DNA of 5,148 bases from contig CAMWUB010000147.1 of the NCBI GenBank assembly GCA_947177345.1, positions 1 to 5,148 on the forward strand, read 5' to 3'. The stretch's first letter is position 1, and each line of letters starts with the position of its first letter. Shown piece by piece: positions 1 to 4,343 of the stretch. This DNA comes from an uncultured Ruminococcus sp. (GTDB lineage Bacteria; Bacillota; Clostridia; Oscillospirales; Ruminococcaceae). The position numbers were made by a program, and so were the translations under genes. The notes beneath the pieces were generated by a model that saw only the letters and a list, made by a program, of their open reading frames with translations, was not told the origin of the DNA and ran no database searches.

Positions 1-807
1 GCTTTTCTTTGGTGAGGCGTTTTTCAGTTCCTTTGCCATTCCGGAAAGGGCAAGGGCAAGCTGAATGAAAGTTTTCAATTGTCCGGCGTGAAGTCCGTTC
101 TGTTTGCCGTTTTCCGGCTTGTCAAACTGGAAAAGTCTGAATTCAACCGTGCCTTTCGTGAAAACGCTGTGCAGGTTCAGTTGGTGGTAACGGCTGTTAT
201 TGTAGTGGTTGTCTCTGTAGTAACTTGCACGGTTGGCAGTGTACCAAATTTCCGCAAGTTCTGCCATTGTGGAAGGCTTTTCTTCGTTAAGTTTTTTTAG
301 GAAATTCGGGTTTACCGTCTGGCAATACTCGTCTGTGCGATACTCGTCAATTTTCAGGCTTTCGATTAAAAGCTCCTCGTGGCTTGCCATGATATTCACA
401 AGGTTGCGTAAACCTTGTGCTGTGTGACCGTCCGCACCGATGTGAACGTGAACTCCGCAACCCCTTGTGTAATCGCTTTTCGCACCGGCTTTGCGAAGTC
501 TGCGGATAAGCTCCTGTAAAGTTTCGATGTCGTTGTATGTAAGGATTGGTGTTACCATTTCGCATTTTTCGCTTTCCGGTCCGGAAATGGAACTGTCTTT
601 CTGGAATTTCCATTCTCTGCCCTGTGCGTCCCATGCTGACCATGTCTGGTAACCGTTGCGGTTTGCGGTGTATTCGTGGCGGTCTGTGCCGAAAAATTCG
701 GCGGTAAGCTGTGAAGCTTTTTCCCTTGTGATGTTGTTCATTTCGATTTCAACACCGATTGGCTGGGCTTTCATTTTTTCGATTTGCTGTGCGGTTTTAG
801 AGTTCAT
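1..807 (-). CDS. Phage-type amidoligase (COOH-NH2 ligase, Amidoligase_2 family), C-terminus cut by window edge
   Basis: This frame is open for 269 codons from ATG at 807 to the left edge without a stop, so the C-terminus is missing. I recognise the amidoligase family (glutamine-synthetase-like fold) from IGVEIEM (residues 17-23), WKFQKDSSI (66-74), CEMVTPIL (82-89), CGVHVHIG (117-124) and a C-terminal block around RYHQLNLHSVF (206-216), GTVEFRLFQ (219-227) and GLHAGQLK (238-245). The Glu and His residues in these blocks are the likely metal and ATP ligands. The family joins a carboxylate to an amine using ATP; in phages the substrate is unknown, and a gamma-glutamylcyclotransferase gene often lies next door (outside this window if present). 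The start is well supported: GGAGGA lies 8 bases upstream (815-820), preceded by a good promoter. There is no signal peptide, so it is cytoplasmic. The family call is firm; the substrate is not known. Confidence 0.9.
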   Translation of the reverse strand, partial: MNSKTAQQIEKMKAQPIGVEIEMNNITREKASQLTAEFFGTDRHEYTANRNGYQTWSAWDAQGREWKFQKDSSISGPESEKCEMVTPILTYNDIETLQELIRRLRKAGAKSDYTRGCGVHVHIGADGHTAQGLRNLVNIMASHEELLIESLKIDEYRTDEYCQTVNPNFLKKLNEEKPSTMAELAEIWYTANRASYYRDNHYNNSRYHQLNLHSVFTKGTVEFRLFQFDKPENGKQNGLHAGQLKTFIQLALALSGMAKELKNASPKKS

Positions 808-851
808 TGATTTTTCCTCCGTTTTGATTTGTTTTCCCTTTCGGTAGTAAC

Positions 852-880
852 ATATTAACTCTAAACGAAGAATATATCAA
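852..880 (-). promoter_or_regulatory. Sigma-A-type promoter for the amidoligase gene
   Basis: Read on the minus strand, TTGATA (875-880) is followed by a 17-base spacer and TAATAT (852-857). Both hexamers are one or two bases from consensus and the spacing is ideal. The start of transcription would fall near 845, giving a leader of roughly 40 bases with the GGAGGA ribosome site just before ATG 807. The amidoligase can therefore be made independently of the methyltransferase upstream. Confidence 0.65.
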
Positions 881-908
881 GTGGCTAAATCTACAGAATA
901 TCGGGACA

Positions 909-932
909 AATACACGCTTTTGTATTGTGTAT
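909..932. repeat. Weak inverted repeat between methyltransferase and amidoligase genes
   Basis: AATACA (909-914) and TGTATT (921-926) can form a 6-bp stem. Alternatively ATACAC (910-915) can pair with GTGTAT (927-932). It lies about 20 bases past the methyltransferase stop and upstream of the amidoligase promoter. There is no run of T after it on the minus strand, so it is a poor intrinsic terminator. It could be an operator or a weak pause hairpin. Confidence 0.25.
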
Positions 933-953
933 ATCGTCAATCTGAAAAGTGTG

Positions 954-2216
954 TTATTCCGGGCATATATCTGAATAGGGAATTATTTCACCATTCCGGA
1001 TAACATACACATCATCTGAAATGTCGTCTTTCAGTGCGATGTATCGCTTTACGGCTACATCAACGAATTTCGGTTCAAGTTCCACGCCGTAACAGATACG
1101 GTCAAGCTGTTCACAGGCAACAAGCGTTGATGCACTGCCTAAAAATCCGTCAAGGACTATTCCGTTACTTTGTGTACACTGCTGAATCAGGTAGGAAATC
1201 AGCGGAACGGGTTTACTCGATGGGTGACCGCATCCGTCCTCTTTGGAGTTCTTTATCCGGTCAAATTCAAATACCGTTGTTTGCTTTTGATTGCCGTACC
1301 ATATGTGTTTGCCGTCTTTACGCCAGCCCCATATGATAGGTTCGTGAATGTACTTCCAGTCGGTACGGGTCAGGACAAGGCGGTCTTTTTTCCATACAAG
1401 ACCGGCTCCGACTTTAAATCCTGCATCCTCGTAAGCATCATGGAATACACGTGCTTTTGAAGTAGCATAGAAAACATAGATACTTGCATCTTTTGCCATG
1501 TTTTCGTGAAAACGTTCAAATGCGGATTTCAGGAATTTATAACCGTTTTCGTCGTCGAGGTCGTCATTTTTGATTTTCCCTGATGTACTTTCAAGATTTA
1601 CCAAATAAGGCGGGTCTGTGCATACCAGATTGACTTTTTTTCCGTCAAGAAGTGCTGTATAAGTTTCAGGCAATGTTGAGTCACCGCATATGACTGTATG
1701 TCTGCCGATATGCCAAATATCTCCAGATTGTGAGAAACATGGCTTTTCAAGTTCTGCATCAACGTCAAAGTCGTCCTGTTGTACTTCCTCATCAACTGCG
1801 AACAGGTCGGCTATTTCCTTTTCATCAAAGCCTGTAAGTTCAAGATTAAAACCGGCATTCTGTAACTCTTCCATTTCAATGGAAAGTAGTTCGTCATCCC
1901 ATCCGGCATCAAGTGCCATGCGGTTATCAGCGAGAATATACGCTTTTTTCTGTGCCTCGGTGAAGTGTTCCACGAATACACACGGGACTTCTTCAATGCC
2001 CTCTGCTTTTGATGCTTCCAGTCTTCCGTGACCGGCAATGACATTGAAATTTGTATCGATAATGATAGGGTTGATAAATCCAAACTCACGGAGCGATGAG
2101 CGTAATTTTGCTATCTGCTCCTTATTGTGAGTTCGTGCGTTGTTGATATATGGTATCAGCTTATCCGTCGGGACGAGCTGAAAAGCTGTTGTTGTTTTCA
2201 TTGACATTTTCTCCAT
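954..2216 (-). CDS. ParB-domain DNA methyltransferase (beta-class N6-adenine or N4-cytosine type)
   Basis: This is a two-domain phage DNA methyltransferase. Residues about 11-105 form a ParB/Srx-like N-terminal domain with the AGHGR motif (61-65) and ADNRMAL (96-102). Residues about 165-395 form the SAM-dependent methyltransferase: catalytic DPPY at 201-204, HPSSKP at 331-336, then the SAM-binding block DGFLGSAST (356-364) and YGVELEP (376-382). The order DPPY before FxGxG marks a beta-class enzyme; DPPY favours adenine N6, but N4-cytosine cannot be excluded. An acidic linker (about 132-157) separates the domains. No restriction enzyme gene is visible, so it is probably a solitary phage methylase for anti-restriction or regulation. 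Start choice: ATG 2216 has no ribosome site, while GGAG at 2211-2214 lies 9 bases before the in-frame ATG at 2201, so the true protein may be 415 rather than 420 residues. No clear promoter lies just upstream. Confidence 0.92.
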   Translation of the reverse strand: MEKMSMKTTTAFQLVPTDKLIPYINNARTHNKEQIAKLRSSLREFGFINPIIIDTNFNVIAGHGRLEASKAEGIEEVPCVFVEHFTEAQKKAYILADNRMALDAGWDDELLSIEMEELQNAGFNLELTGFDEKEIADLFAVDEEVQQDDFDVDAELEKPCFSQSGDIWHIGRHTVICGDSTLPETYTALLDGKKVNLVCTDPPYLVNLESTSGKIKNDDLDDENGYKFLKSAFERFHENMAKDASIYVFYATSKARVFHDAYEDAGFKVGAGLVWKKDRLVLTRTDWKYIHEPIIWGWRKDGKHIWYGNQKQTTVFEFDRIKNSKEDGCGHPSSKPVPLISYLIQQCTQSNGIVLDGFLGSASTLVACEQLDRICYGVELEPKFVDVAVKRYIALKDDISDDVYVIRNGEIIPYSDICPE

Positions 2217-2219
2217 TGA

Positions 2220-2309
2220 TTAATCGGTGATTATTTCAGCCGGTTCAATTTCAGACGGTACAGTTTCAGCGGTCTGAAAGTCGTCGTCATAAGGTATTAA
2301 ATCGGCTGT
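2220..2309 (-). pseudogene. Orphan 29-codon C-terminal tail of a displaced gene
   Basis: A minus-strand frame opens after a TAA at 2310-2312 and reads 29 codons to TAA at 2220-2222, four bases before the first methyltransferase ATG. It has no start codon or ribosome site. The encoded peptide has the look of a real acidic protein end (DLIPYDDDFQTAETVPSEIE and onward), with a 15-base imperfect repeat encoding TAETV/PSEIE/PAEII-like units. The spacing to the methyltransferase is typical of an operon. The simplest reading is that a gene once upstream of the methyltransferase lost everything except its tail when the HNH gene and its terminator arrived. I do not recognise the parent protein. Chance coding of such a short frame remains possible. 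Confidence 0.45.
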
Positions 2310-2313
2310 TTAA

Positions 2314-2349
2314 TAAAAAAACTTCCGGAATTGACATACTCCGGAAGTT
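2314..2349 (-). terminator. Intrinsic terminator of the HNH endonuclease gene
   Basis: ACTTCCGGA (2321-2329) and TCCGGAAGT (2340-2348) form a perfect 9-bp stem, 10 bp if the flanking A-T pair is counted, with a 10-base loop. On the minus strand it is followed directly by seven Ts. It begins 13 bases past the HNH stop codon. On the plus strand there is no T-run, so it acts leftward only. The same arms also flank the -35 box of the opposing promoter at 2331-2359. Confidence 0.85.
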
Positions 2350-2359
2350 ATGGTATAAT
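2331..2359 (+). promoter_or_regulatory. Perfect consensus sigma-A promoter facing into the HNH gene (antisense)
   Basis: TTGACA (2331-2336), exactly 17 bases, then TATAAT (2354-2359), with TG one base before the -10 box (2351-2352), an extended -10. All 12 hexamer bases match consensus. Transcription would start near 2366 and run rightward, antisense to the HNH gene. I see no open frame with a ribosome site just downstream, so the product would be an antisense RNA. The -35 box lies inside the loop of the HNH terminator hairpin. Confidence 0.7.
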
Positions 2360-2361
2360 AT

Positions 2362-3027
2362 TTATGTCACCAAGTTTTGCCGGTCTTCTCTTTCAAGATA
2401 TTTTTTCAAGAGTTCCTTGTTAATCCTGATGTCGTCCATTTCAAAAACTTCATTGATAACTTTCTGAATCTGTTCGTTTGTAAGTTCTATGTGACTTAAT
2501 ATATTTTCAGTTTTTTCTATTGCAAGATTAATTTTTTTGTAATCGGTGCTGAAAACTGAACATAATTCATAATATGAAAAATTAAAAAATTTATTAAGCA
2601 AGTAAACATGGATTGTAAATGGATATTGTTTCTTTCTATTTTTAAAAGCGTGTATCATATTTTCCTTTTGCGTGCAAAATTCGAGATTTTCAAGGCGGTT
2701 GTTTGTACGGTTTTTATCTTTATGATTCACTACAAGCGTAGGGTGTTCTCCCCAAAAAGCATTAGCGATAATTCTATGAACTTTAAAATGCTTTATTTTT
2801 CTGTCAGTACAAAAACTTACATATAAATATCCGGTTTGTTCATGAAATAGCTTCATTTTTGTTACTTTCCATAATATAGAATTATTATTGTGTCTGCATA
2901 CTGAATATATATTCCCCTGTTTATCGCAGACATAGCGATTATTTTCAAGACAGAATCTGTAATCATCAACGCCGATTTTTTTCATTTCTTCGTCAATCCA
3001 TTCTAACTGCTCTTTCGTGTATTCCAT
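2362..3027 (-). CDS. HNH homing-type endonuclease (NUMOD4-like / HNH_3)
   Basis: This 221-residue protein resembles free-standing phage HNH endonucleases. Residues about 30-75 form a NUMOD4-like segment (DKQGNIYS at 35-42, then GYLYVSF at 66-72). The nuclease core follows: HRIIANAF (84-91), VNHKDKN (100-106) with catalytic His102, and NNRLENLEF (109-117). The C-terminal half (about 140-220) is helical and probably binds DNA. Such enzymes nick or cut DNA and spread their own gene between phages. Start ATG 3027 is supported by GGAGGTGAT eight bases upstream; a good promoter lies just before it and a strong terminator just after. The gene is clearly more AT-rich than the methyltransferase or amidoligase, consistent with separate acquisition. 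Its position between a gene remnant and a foreign-looking plus-strand cassette fits a mobile gene. Confidence 0.88.
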   Translation of the reverse strand: MEYTKEQLEWIDEEMKKIGVDDYRFCLENNRYVCDKQGNIYSVCRHNNNSILWKVTKMKLFHEQTGYLYVSFCTDRKIKHFKVHRIIANAFWGEHPTLVVNHKDKNRTNNRLENLEFCTQKENMIHAFKNRKKQYPFTIHVYLLNKFFNFSYYELCSVFSTDYKKINLAIEKTENILSHIELTNEQIQKVINEVFEMDDIRINKELLKKYLEREDRQNLVT

Positions 3028-3048
3028 TTTATCACCTCCTCCGTCTAT

Positions 3049-3077
3049 AATATATCATGGTTTAAACCTAGAGTCAA
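3049..3077 (-). promoter_or_regulatory. Promoter of the HNH gene
   Basis: On the minus strand TTGACT (3072-3077) is followed by a 17-base spacer and TATATT (3049-3054), with an upstream TG making an extended -10. The leader to ATG 3027 is short, about 15 bases, and holds the ribosome site. One of the two GGTTTAAACC sites (3059-3068) fills the spacer, so a protein bound there would block RNA polymerase. Confidence 0.75.
3057..3070. promoter_or_regulatory. Operator copy 1 (ATGGTTTAAACCTA)
   Basis: This is a 14-bp site with a perfect 10-bp palindromic core, GGTTTAAACC (3059-3068). It lies between the -10 and -35 boxes of the HNH promoter. An identical copy lies 29 bp away. The likely ligand is the small XRE regulator encoded divergently at 3139, by position only. 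Confidence 0.7.
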
Positions 3078-3085
3078 TACTTTTT

Positions 3086-3099
3086 ATGGTTTAAACCTA
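3086..3099. promoter_or_regulatory. Operator copy 2 (ATGGTTTAAACCTA)
   Basis: This is an exact second copy of the 14-bp site, core at 3088-3097. It lies upstream of the HNH -35 box and 39 bases before the XRE start codon, so a bound protein could control both divergent genes. I found no convincing plus-strand promoter for the XRE gene; TAAAAT at 3098-3103 touching this site is a weak -10 candidate without a good -35. Confidence 0.7.
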
Positions 3100-3138
3100 A
3101 AATTTTATTTAATTCAATAAAGAAAGGAAGTGAATATC

Positions 3139-3339
3139 ATGTTAAATCAGCATATTGCACAAAGTATAAAAAATTTATGCAAAGAAAAAAGTATTTCAGT
3201 ATCTGCAATGTTAAAAACTTGTGGTATAAATCCGACGTTTATTTATGAAATGGAAAAGAAAAACAAATCCCCCCGTATTGATAAGCTTGCCATAATCGCT
3301 GAATTTCTGGAATGTTCAATCAAAGATTTTCTGCCGTGA
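3139..3339 (+). CDS. Small XRE-family (Cro/CI-type) DNA-binding regulator
   Basis: A 66-residue helix-turn-helix protein: helices run over about 3-13 (HIAQSIKNLCKEK), with the recognition region around SVSAMLKTCGINPTFIYEME, then KSPRIDKLAIIAEFLECSIKDFLP, the classic XRE ending. It has no second domain, so it is probably a simple dimeric repressor. The frame could also begin at GTG 3130, but AGGAAG (3125-3130) lies 8 bases before ATG 3139, and the GTG overlaps that site, so I take ATG. It is divergent from the HNH gene and shares with it two identical palindromic sites; repression of HNH and of itself is the obvious inference. A terminator follows, so it appears to be a single-gene unit. Confidence 0.85.
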   Translation: MLNQHIAQSIKNLCKEKSISVSAMLKTCGINPTFIYEMEKKNKSPRIDKLAIIAEFLECSIKDFLP

Positions 3340-3365
3340 TAAAACCGACATAAAAGAATAAAAGA

Positions 3366-3394
3366 AAAACTCCCCGAAACGTTCAGGGAGTTTT
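3366..3394 (+). terminator. Intrinsic terminator after the first XRE gene
   Basis: AAAACTCCC (3366-3374) pairs with GGGAGTTTT (3386-3394). An inner GAA/TTC (3376-3378 with 3382-3384) extends it past one mismatch around an ACG loop. The T-run is only four bases and part of the stem, and an A-run precedes the stem, so it may work in both directions. It ends 12 bases before the ribosome site of the next gene and could also act as an attenuator. Confidence 0.75.
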
Positions 3395-3420
3395 CAATTA
3401 TGCAGAAAGGAGGTAAACCA

Positions 3421-3582
3421 GTGGTCGGAAAAGAGGTGAGAAACATGAATATGAACGACAAAATAAACGAGCTCATCAAGATTGTTAAGTCCCTCAATAA
3501 GCTCGTACTTGCAATAATTGAACTGGCGGGTTCAATTACATTACTTGTAATGGCAATCAAAAGCATAATTCAGACGTTATAA
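3421..3582 (+). CDS. Tiny single-span membrane protein with two possible starts
   Basis: I do not recognise a family. The 53-residue form starts at GTG 3421, 7 bases after a full AAAGGAGGT site (3406-3414). A 45-residue form could start at ATG 3445, with its own GAGGTGA site (3433-3439). The N-terminus of the short form (NMNDKINELIKIVKSLNKL) is an amphipathic helix. It is followed by one hydrophobic span, about VLAIIELAGSITLLVMAI, and a short polar tail. It probably sits in the host membrane. Two in-frame starts, each with a ribosome site and differing by eight residues that include Lys, Glu and Arg, recall dual-start phage holins, but holins are usually longer and lie near lysin genes, and none is seen here. 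A type I-like membrane toxin or a scaffold peptide are other options. It is flanked by terminators on both sides. Confidence 0.6.
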   Translation: MVGKEVRNMNMNDKINELIKIVKSLNKLVLAIIELAGSITLLVMAIKSIIQTL

Positions 3583-3593
3583 ACCTAATCCCA

Positions 3594-3620
3594 GCGGTGG
3601 CGAAAGTCACCGCACCTTTT
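3594..3620 (+). terminator. Strong hairpin terminator with GAAA tetraloop
   Basis: GCGGTGGC (3594-3601), loop GAAA (3602-3605), GTCACCGC (3606-3613), then ACC and TTTT. The eight-pair stem contains one G-U pair that exists only in plus-strand RNA, so it is built to act rightward. It starts 12 bases after the membrane-protein stop codon. Confidence 0.75.
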
Positions 3621-3667
3621 AAAAGCCATAACCTATTATACCACATTTTTAGAAAGGAGTCAAGAGA

Positions 3668-3781
3668 ATGTTTGAAATTTTTAAAAGCATAGGAAAACTT
3701 ATCTTCCATTCCGCTATTCTTTTAATTCTTCTTGCAATTCTTATATTCGGCATTATCGGTGCTGTAAAATATATCTTTTAA
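3668..3781 (+). CDS. 37-residue hydrophobic membrane peptide
   Basis: ATG 3668 follows AGAAAGGAG (3651-3659) by 8 bases, a strong site. The peptide begins MFEIFKSIGKLIFHS, a short amphipathic and basic stretch. A long hydrophobic span rich in Ile and Leu follows (about residues 17-33, AILLILLAILIFGIIGA), and the peptide ends VKYIF. Size and shape resemble type I toxin or other membrane-stress peptides, and also small phage membrane proteins of unknown role; no family can be named. The stop TAA (3779-3781) is 12 bases before the DUF2442 start, whose ribosome site begins immediately, so the two are surely co-transcribed. A clear promoter is not visible between the upstream terminator and this gene; TATTAT (3634-3639) is a possible -10 without a -35. 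Confidence 0.65.
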   Translation: MFEIFKSIGKLIFHSAILLILLAILIFGIIGAVKYIF

Positions 3782-3793
3782 GAAGGTGATAGA

Positions 3794-4045
3794 ATGAAAG
3801 AAATTATCAGCGTACAGCCACTTGAAAATTATAATCTTCTGCTTGAATTCGATAACGGCGAAAAAAGAACGGCAGATATTTCGGGTCTGCTTGAAAGACC
3901 AGTTTTTTCTTTCCTGAAAAATATCAATCTGTTCAGAGCGGTCTATATTGAATACGGTGCTATCACGTGGAAAAATCCAGACGGCGATGAAGTCGACATC
4001 TGCCCCGATAAACTTTACATGGACAGCAAGGAGGTGATAAAATGA
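3794..4045 (+). CDS. DUF2442 domain protein
   Basis: An 83-residue protein matching the DUF2442 family over its whole length. It has an opening beta strand pair (ISVQPL, residues 5-10; LLLEFDNGEKR, 15-25), TADISGLLERPVF (26-38), LFRAVYIEYGAITW (46-59) and the diagnostic acidic end PDGDEVDICPDKLY (62-75). The biochemical role of the family is unknown; members are small, cytoplasmic, and often lie beside DUF4160 proteins or small helix-turn-helix regulators in toxin-antitoxin-like pairs. Start ATG 3794 follows AAGGTGAT (3784-3791). The stop overlaps the next start as ATGA (4042-4045), so it is translationally coupled to the XRE regulator and the two probably act together. It shares its transcript with the 37-residue membrane peptide. 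Confidence 0.8.
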   Translation: MKEIISVQPLENYNLLLEFDNGEKRTADISGLLERPVFSFLKNINLFRAVYIEYGAITWKNPDGDEVDICPDKLYMDSKEVIK

Positions 4046-4239
4046 ATCTTAAACAAATCCGCACCGAAAAGGGCATAACCCTCGTACAGCTTCACGAAAT
4101 GACCGTTATTCCGAAACGAACCATTGAAGACATTCAGAGGCGTGGCGACTGTGTCGTATCAAACGCCATTAAACTCGCTGATGCACTCGGCGTTACACTT
4201 GACGAACTATGCCGTGACAGAACAGACGTAACAGAATAA
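4042..4239 (+). CDS. Second small XRE-family regulator, coupled to DUF2442
   Basis: A 65-residue helix-turn-helix protein. It opens MNLKQIRTEKGITLVQLHEM, typical XRE helices 1-2, continues with the recognition helix around PKRTIEDIQRRG (24-35) and ends with NAIKLADALGVTLDELC (42-58), a standard XRE close. It overlaps the DUF2442 stop by ATGA, with AAGGAGGTGATAAA just upstream (from 4028), an excellent ribosome site. It is distinct from the first XRE protein at 3139 in sequence, so the two need not bind the same site. Being last in the operon with DUF2442 suggests an antitoxin-like or autoregulatory role, by family context only. A terminator follows directly. Confidence 0.85.
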   Translation: MNLKQIRTEKGITLVQLHEMTVIPKRTIEDIQRRGDCVVSNAIKLADALGVTLDELCRDRTDVTE

Positions 4240-4244
4240 ACAGA

Positions 4245-4277
4245 AAAATCCCTCGGCTGAGCAGGTCGGGGGATTTT
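4245..4277 (+). terminator. Terminator ending the plus-strand cassette
   Basis: AAAATCCC (4245-4252) pairs with GGGATTTT (4270-4277). The stem continues inward through TCGGC/GTCGG (4253-4257 with 4265-4269) around a seven-base loop, giving 13 pairs. Two of the inner pairs are G-U and exist only in plus-strand RNA, so its best folding is rightward. The outer eight pairs and a TTTTT on the minus strand mean it could also stop leftward transcription. It begins 5 bases after the XRE stop. Confidence 0.85.
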
Positions 4278-4297
4278 CTGTATTGTTTGCTATTATA

Positions 4298-4327
4298 AGT
4301 ATATCACGTCTGCACCATGACATTCAA
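4298..4327 (-). promoter_or_regulatory. Candidate leftward promoter after the sigma-like gene
   Basis: On the minus strand TTGAAT (4322-4327) is followed by 18 bases and TATACT (4298-4303), with TG one base before the -10 box (extended -10). A second -10-like TATAAT lies at 4292-4297. The -35 region falls within the ATGTCA repeat array, as expected if a phage activator binds there. It would drive genes to the left but now faces the cassette terminator within about 20 bases. Confidence 0.45.
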
Positions 4328-4343
4328 TGACATTTAGTGACAT
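4318..4343 (-). repeat. Three ATGTCA repeats at exactly 10-bp intervals
   Basis: On the minus strand ATGTCA occurs at 4343-4338, 4333-4328 and 4323-4318, a period of 10 bp, placing the copies on the same face of the helix. The first copy encodes the last residues and leads into the stop of the DUF1492 gene (TGT CAC TAA). The position, between a phage transcription factor and a candidate promoter, suggests a binding array for that factor; this is inference. Confidence 0.65.

Noticed and set aside
79..847. Open frames at 79-300 (+), 233-427 (+), 347-643 (-) and 656-847 (+)
   Set aside because: They overlap the 269-codon amidoligase frame, which has clear family motifs and a ribosome site; their proteins show no recognisable features.
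1034..2089. Open frames at 1034-1336 (+), 1170-1460 (+), 1598-1795 (-), 1690-2031 (+) and 1811-2089 (-)
   Set aside because: All lie inside the ParB-methyltransferase gene in other frames; the low-complexity Ser-rich 1690-2031 product is typical of antisense reading of acidic codons.
2217..2250. Promoter TTGAAC-17-GATTAA just upstream of the methyltransferase
   Set aside because: The -10 matches consensus at only three of six bases and the transcript would start at or inside the start codon region.
2608..2826. Plus-strand frame of 72 codons inside the HNH gene, downstream of the consensus antisense promoter
   Set aside because: It has no ribosome site, and its hydrophobic look is expected from reading an AT-rich gene backwards. 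I kept the promoter but not this frame.
3243..3566. Minus-strand frame spanning the first XRE gene, a terminator and the membrane peptide
   Set aside because: It runs through a hairpin terminator and two genes with good ribosome sites on the other strand; no start signal of its own.
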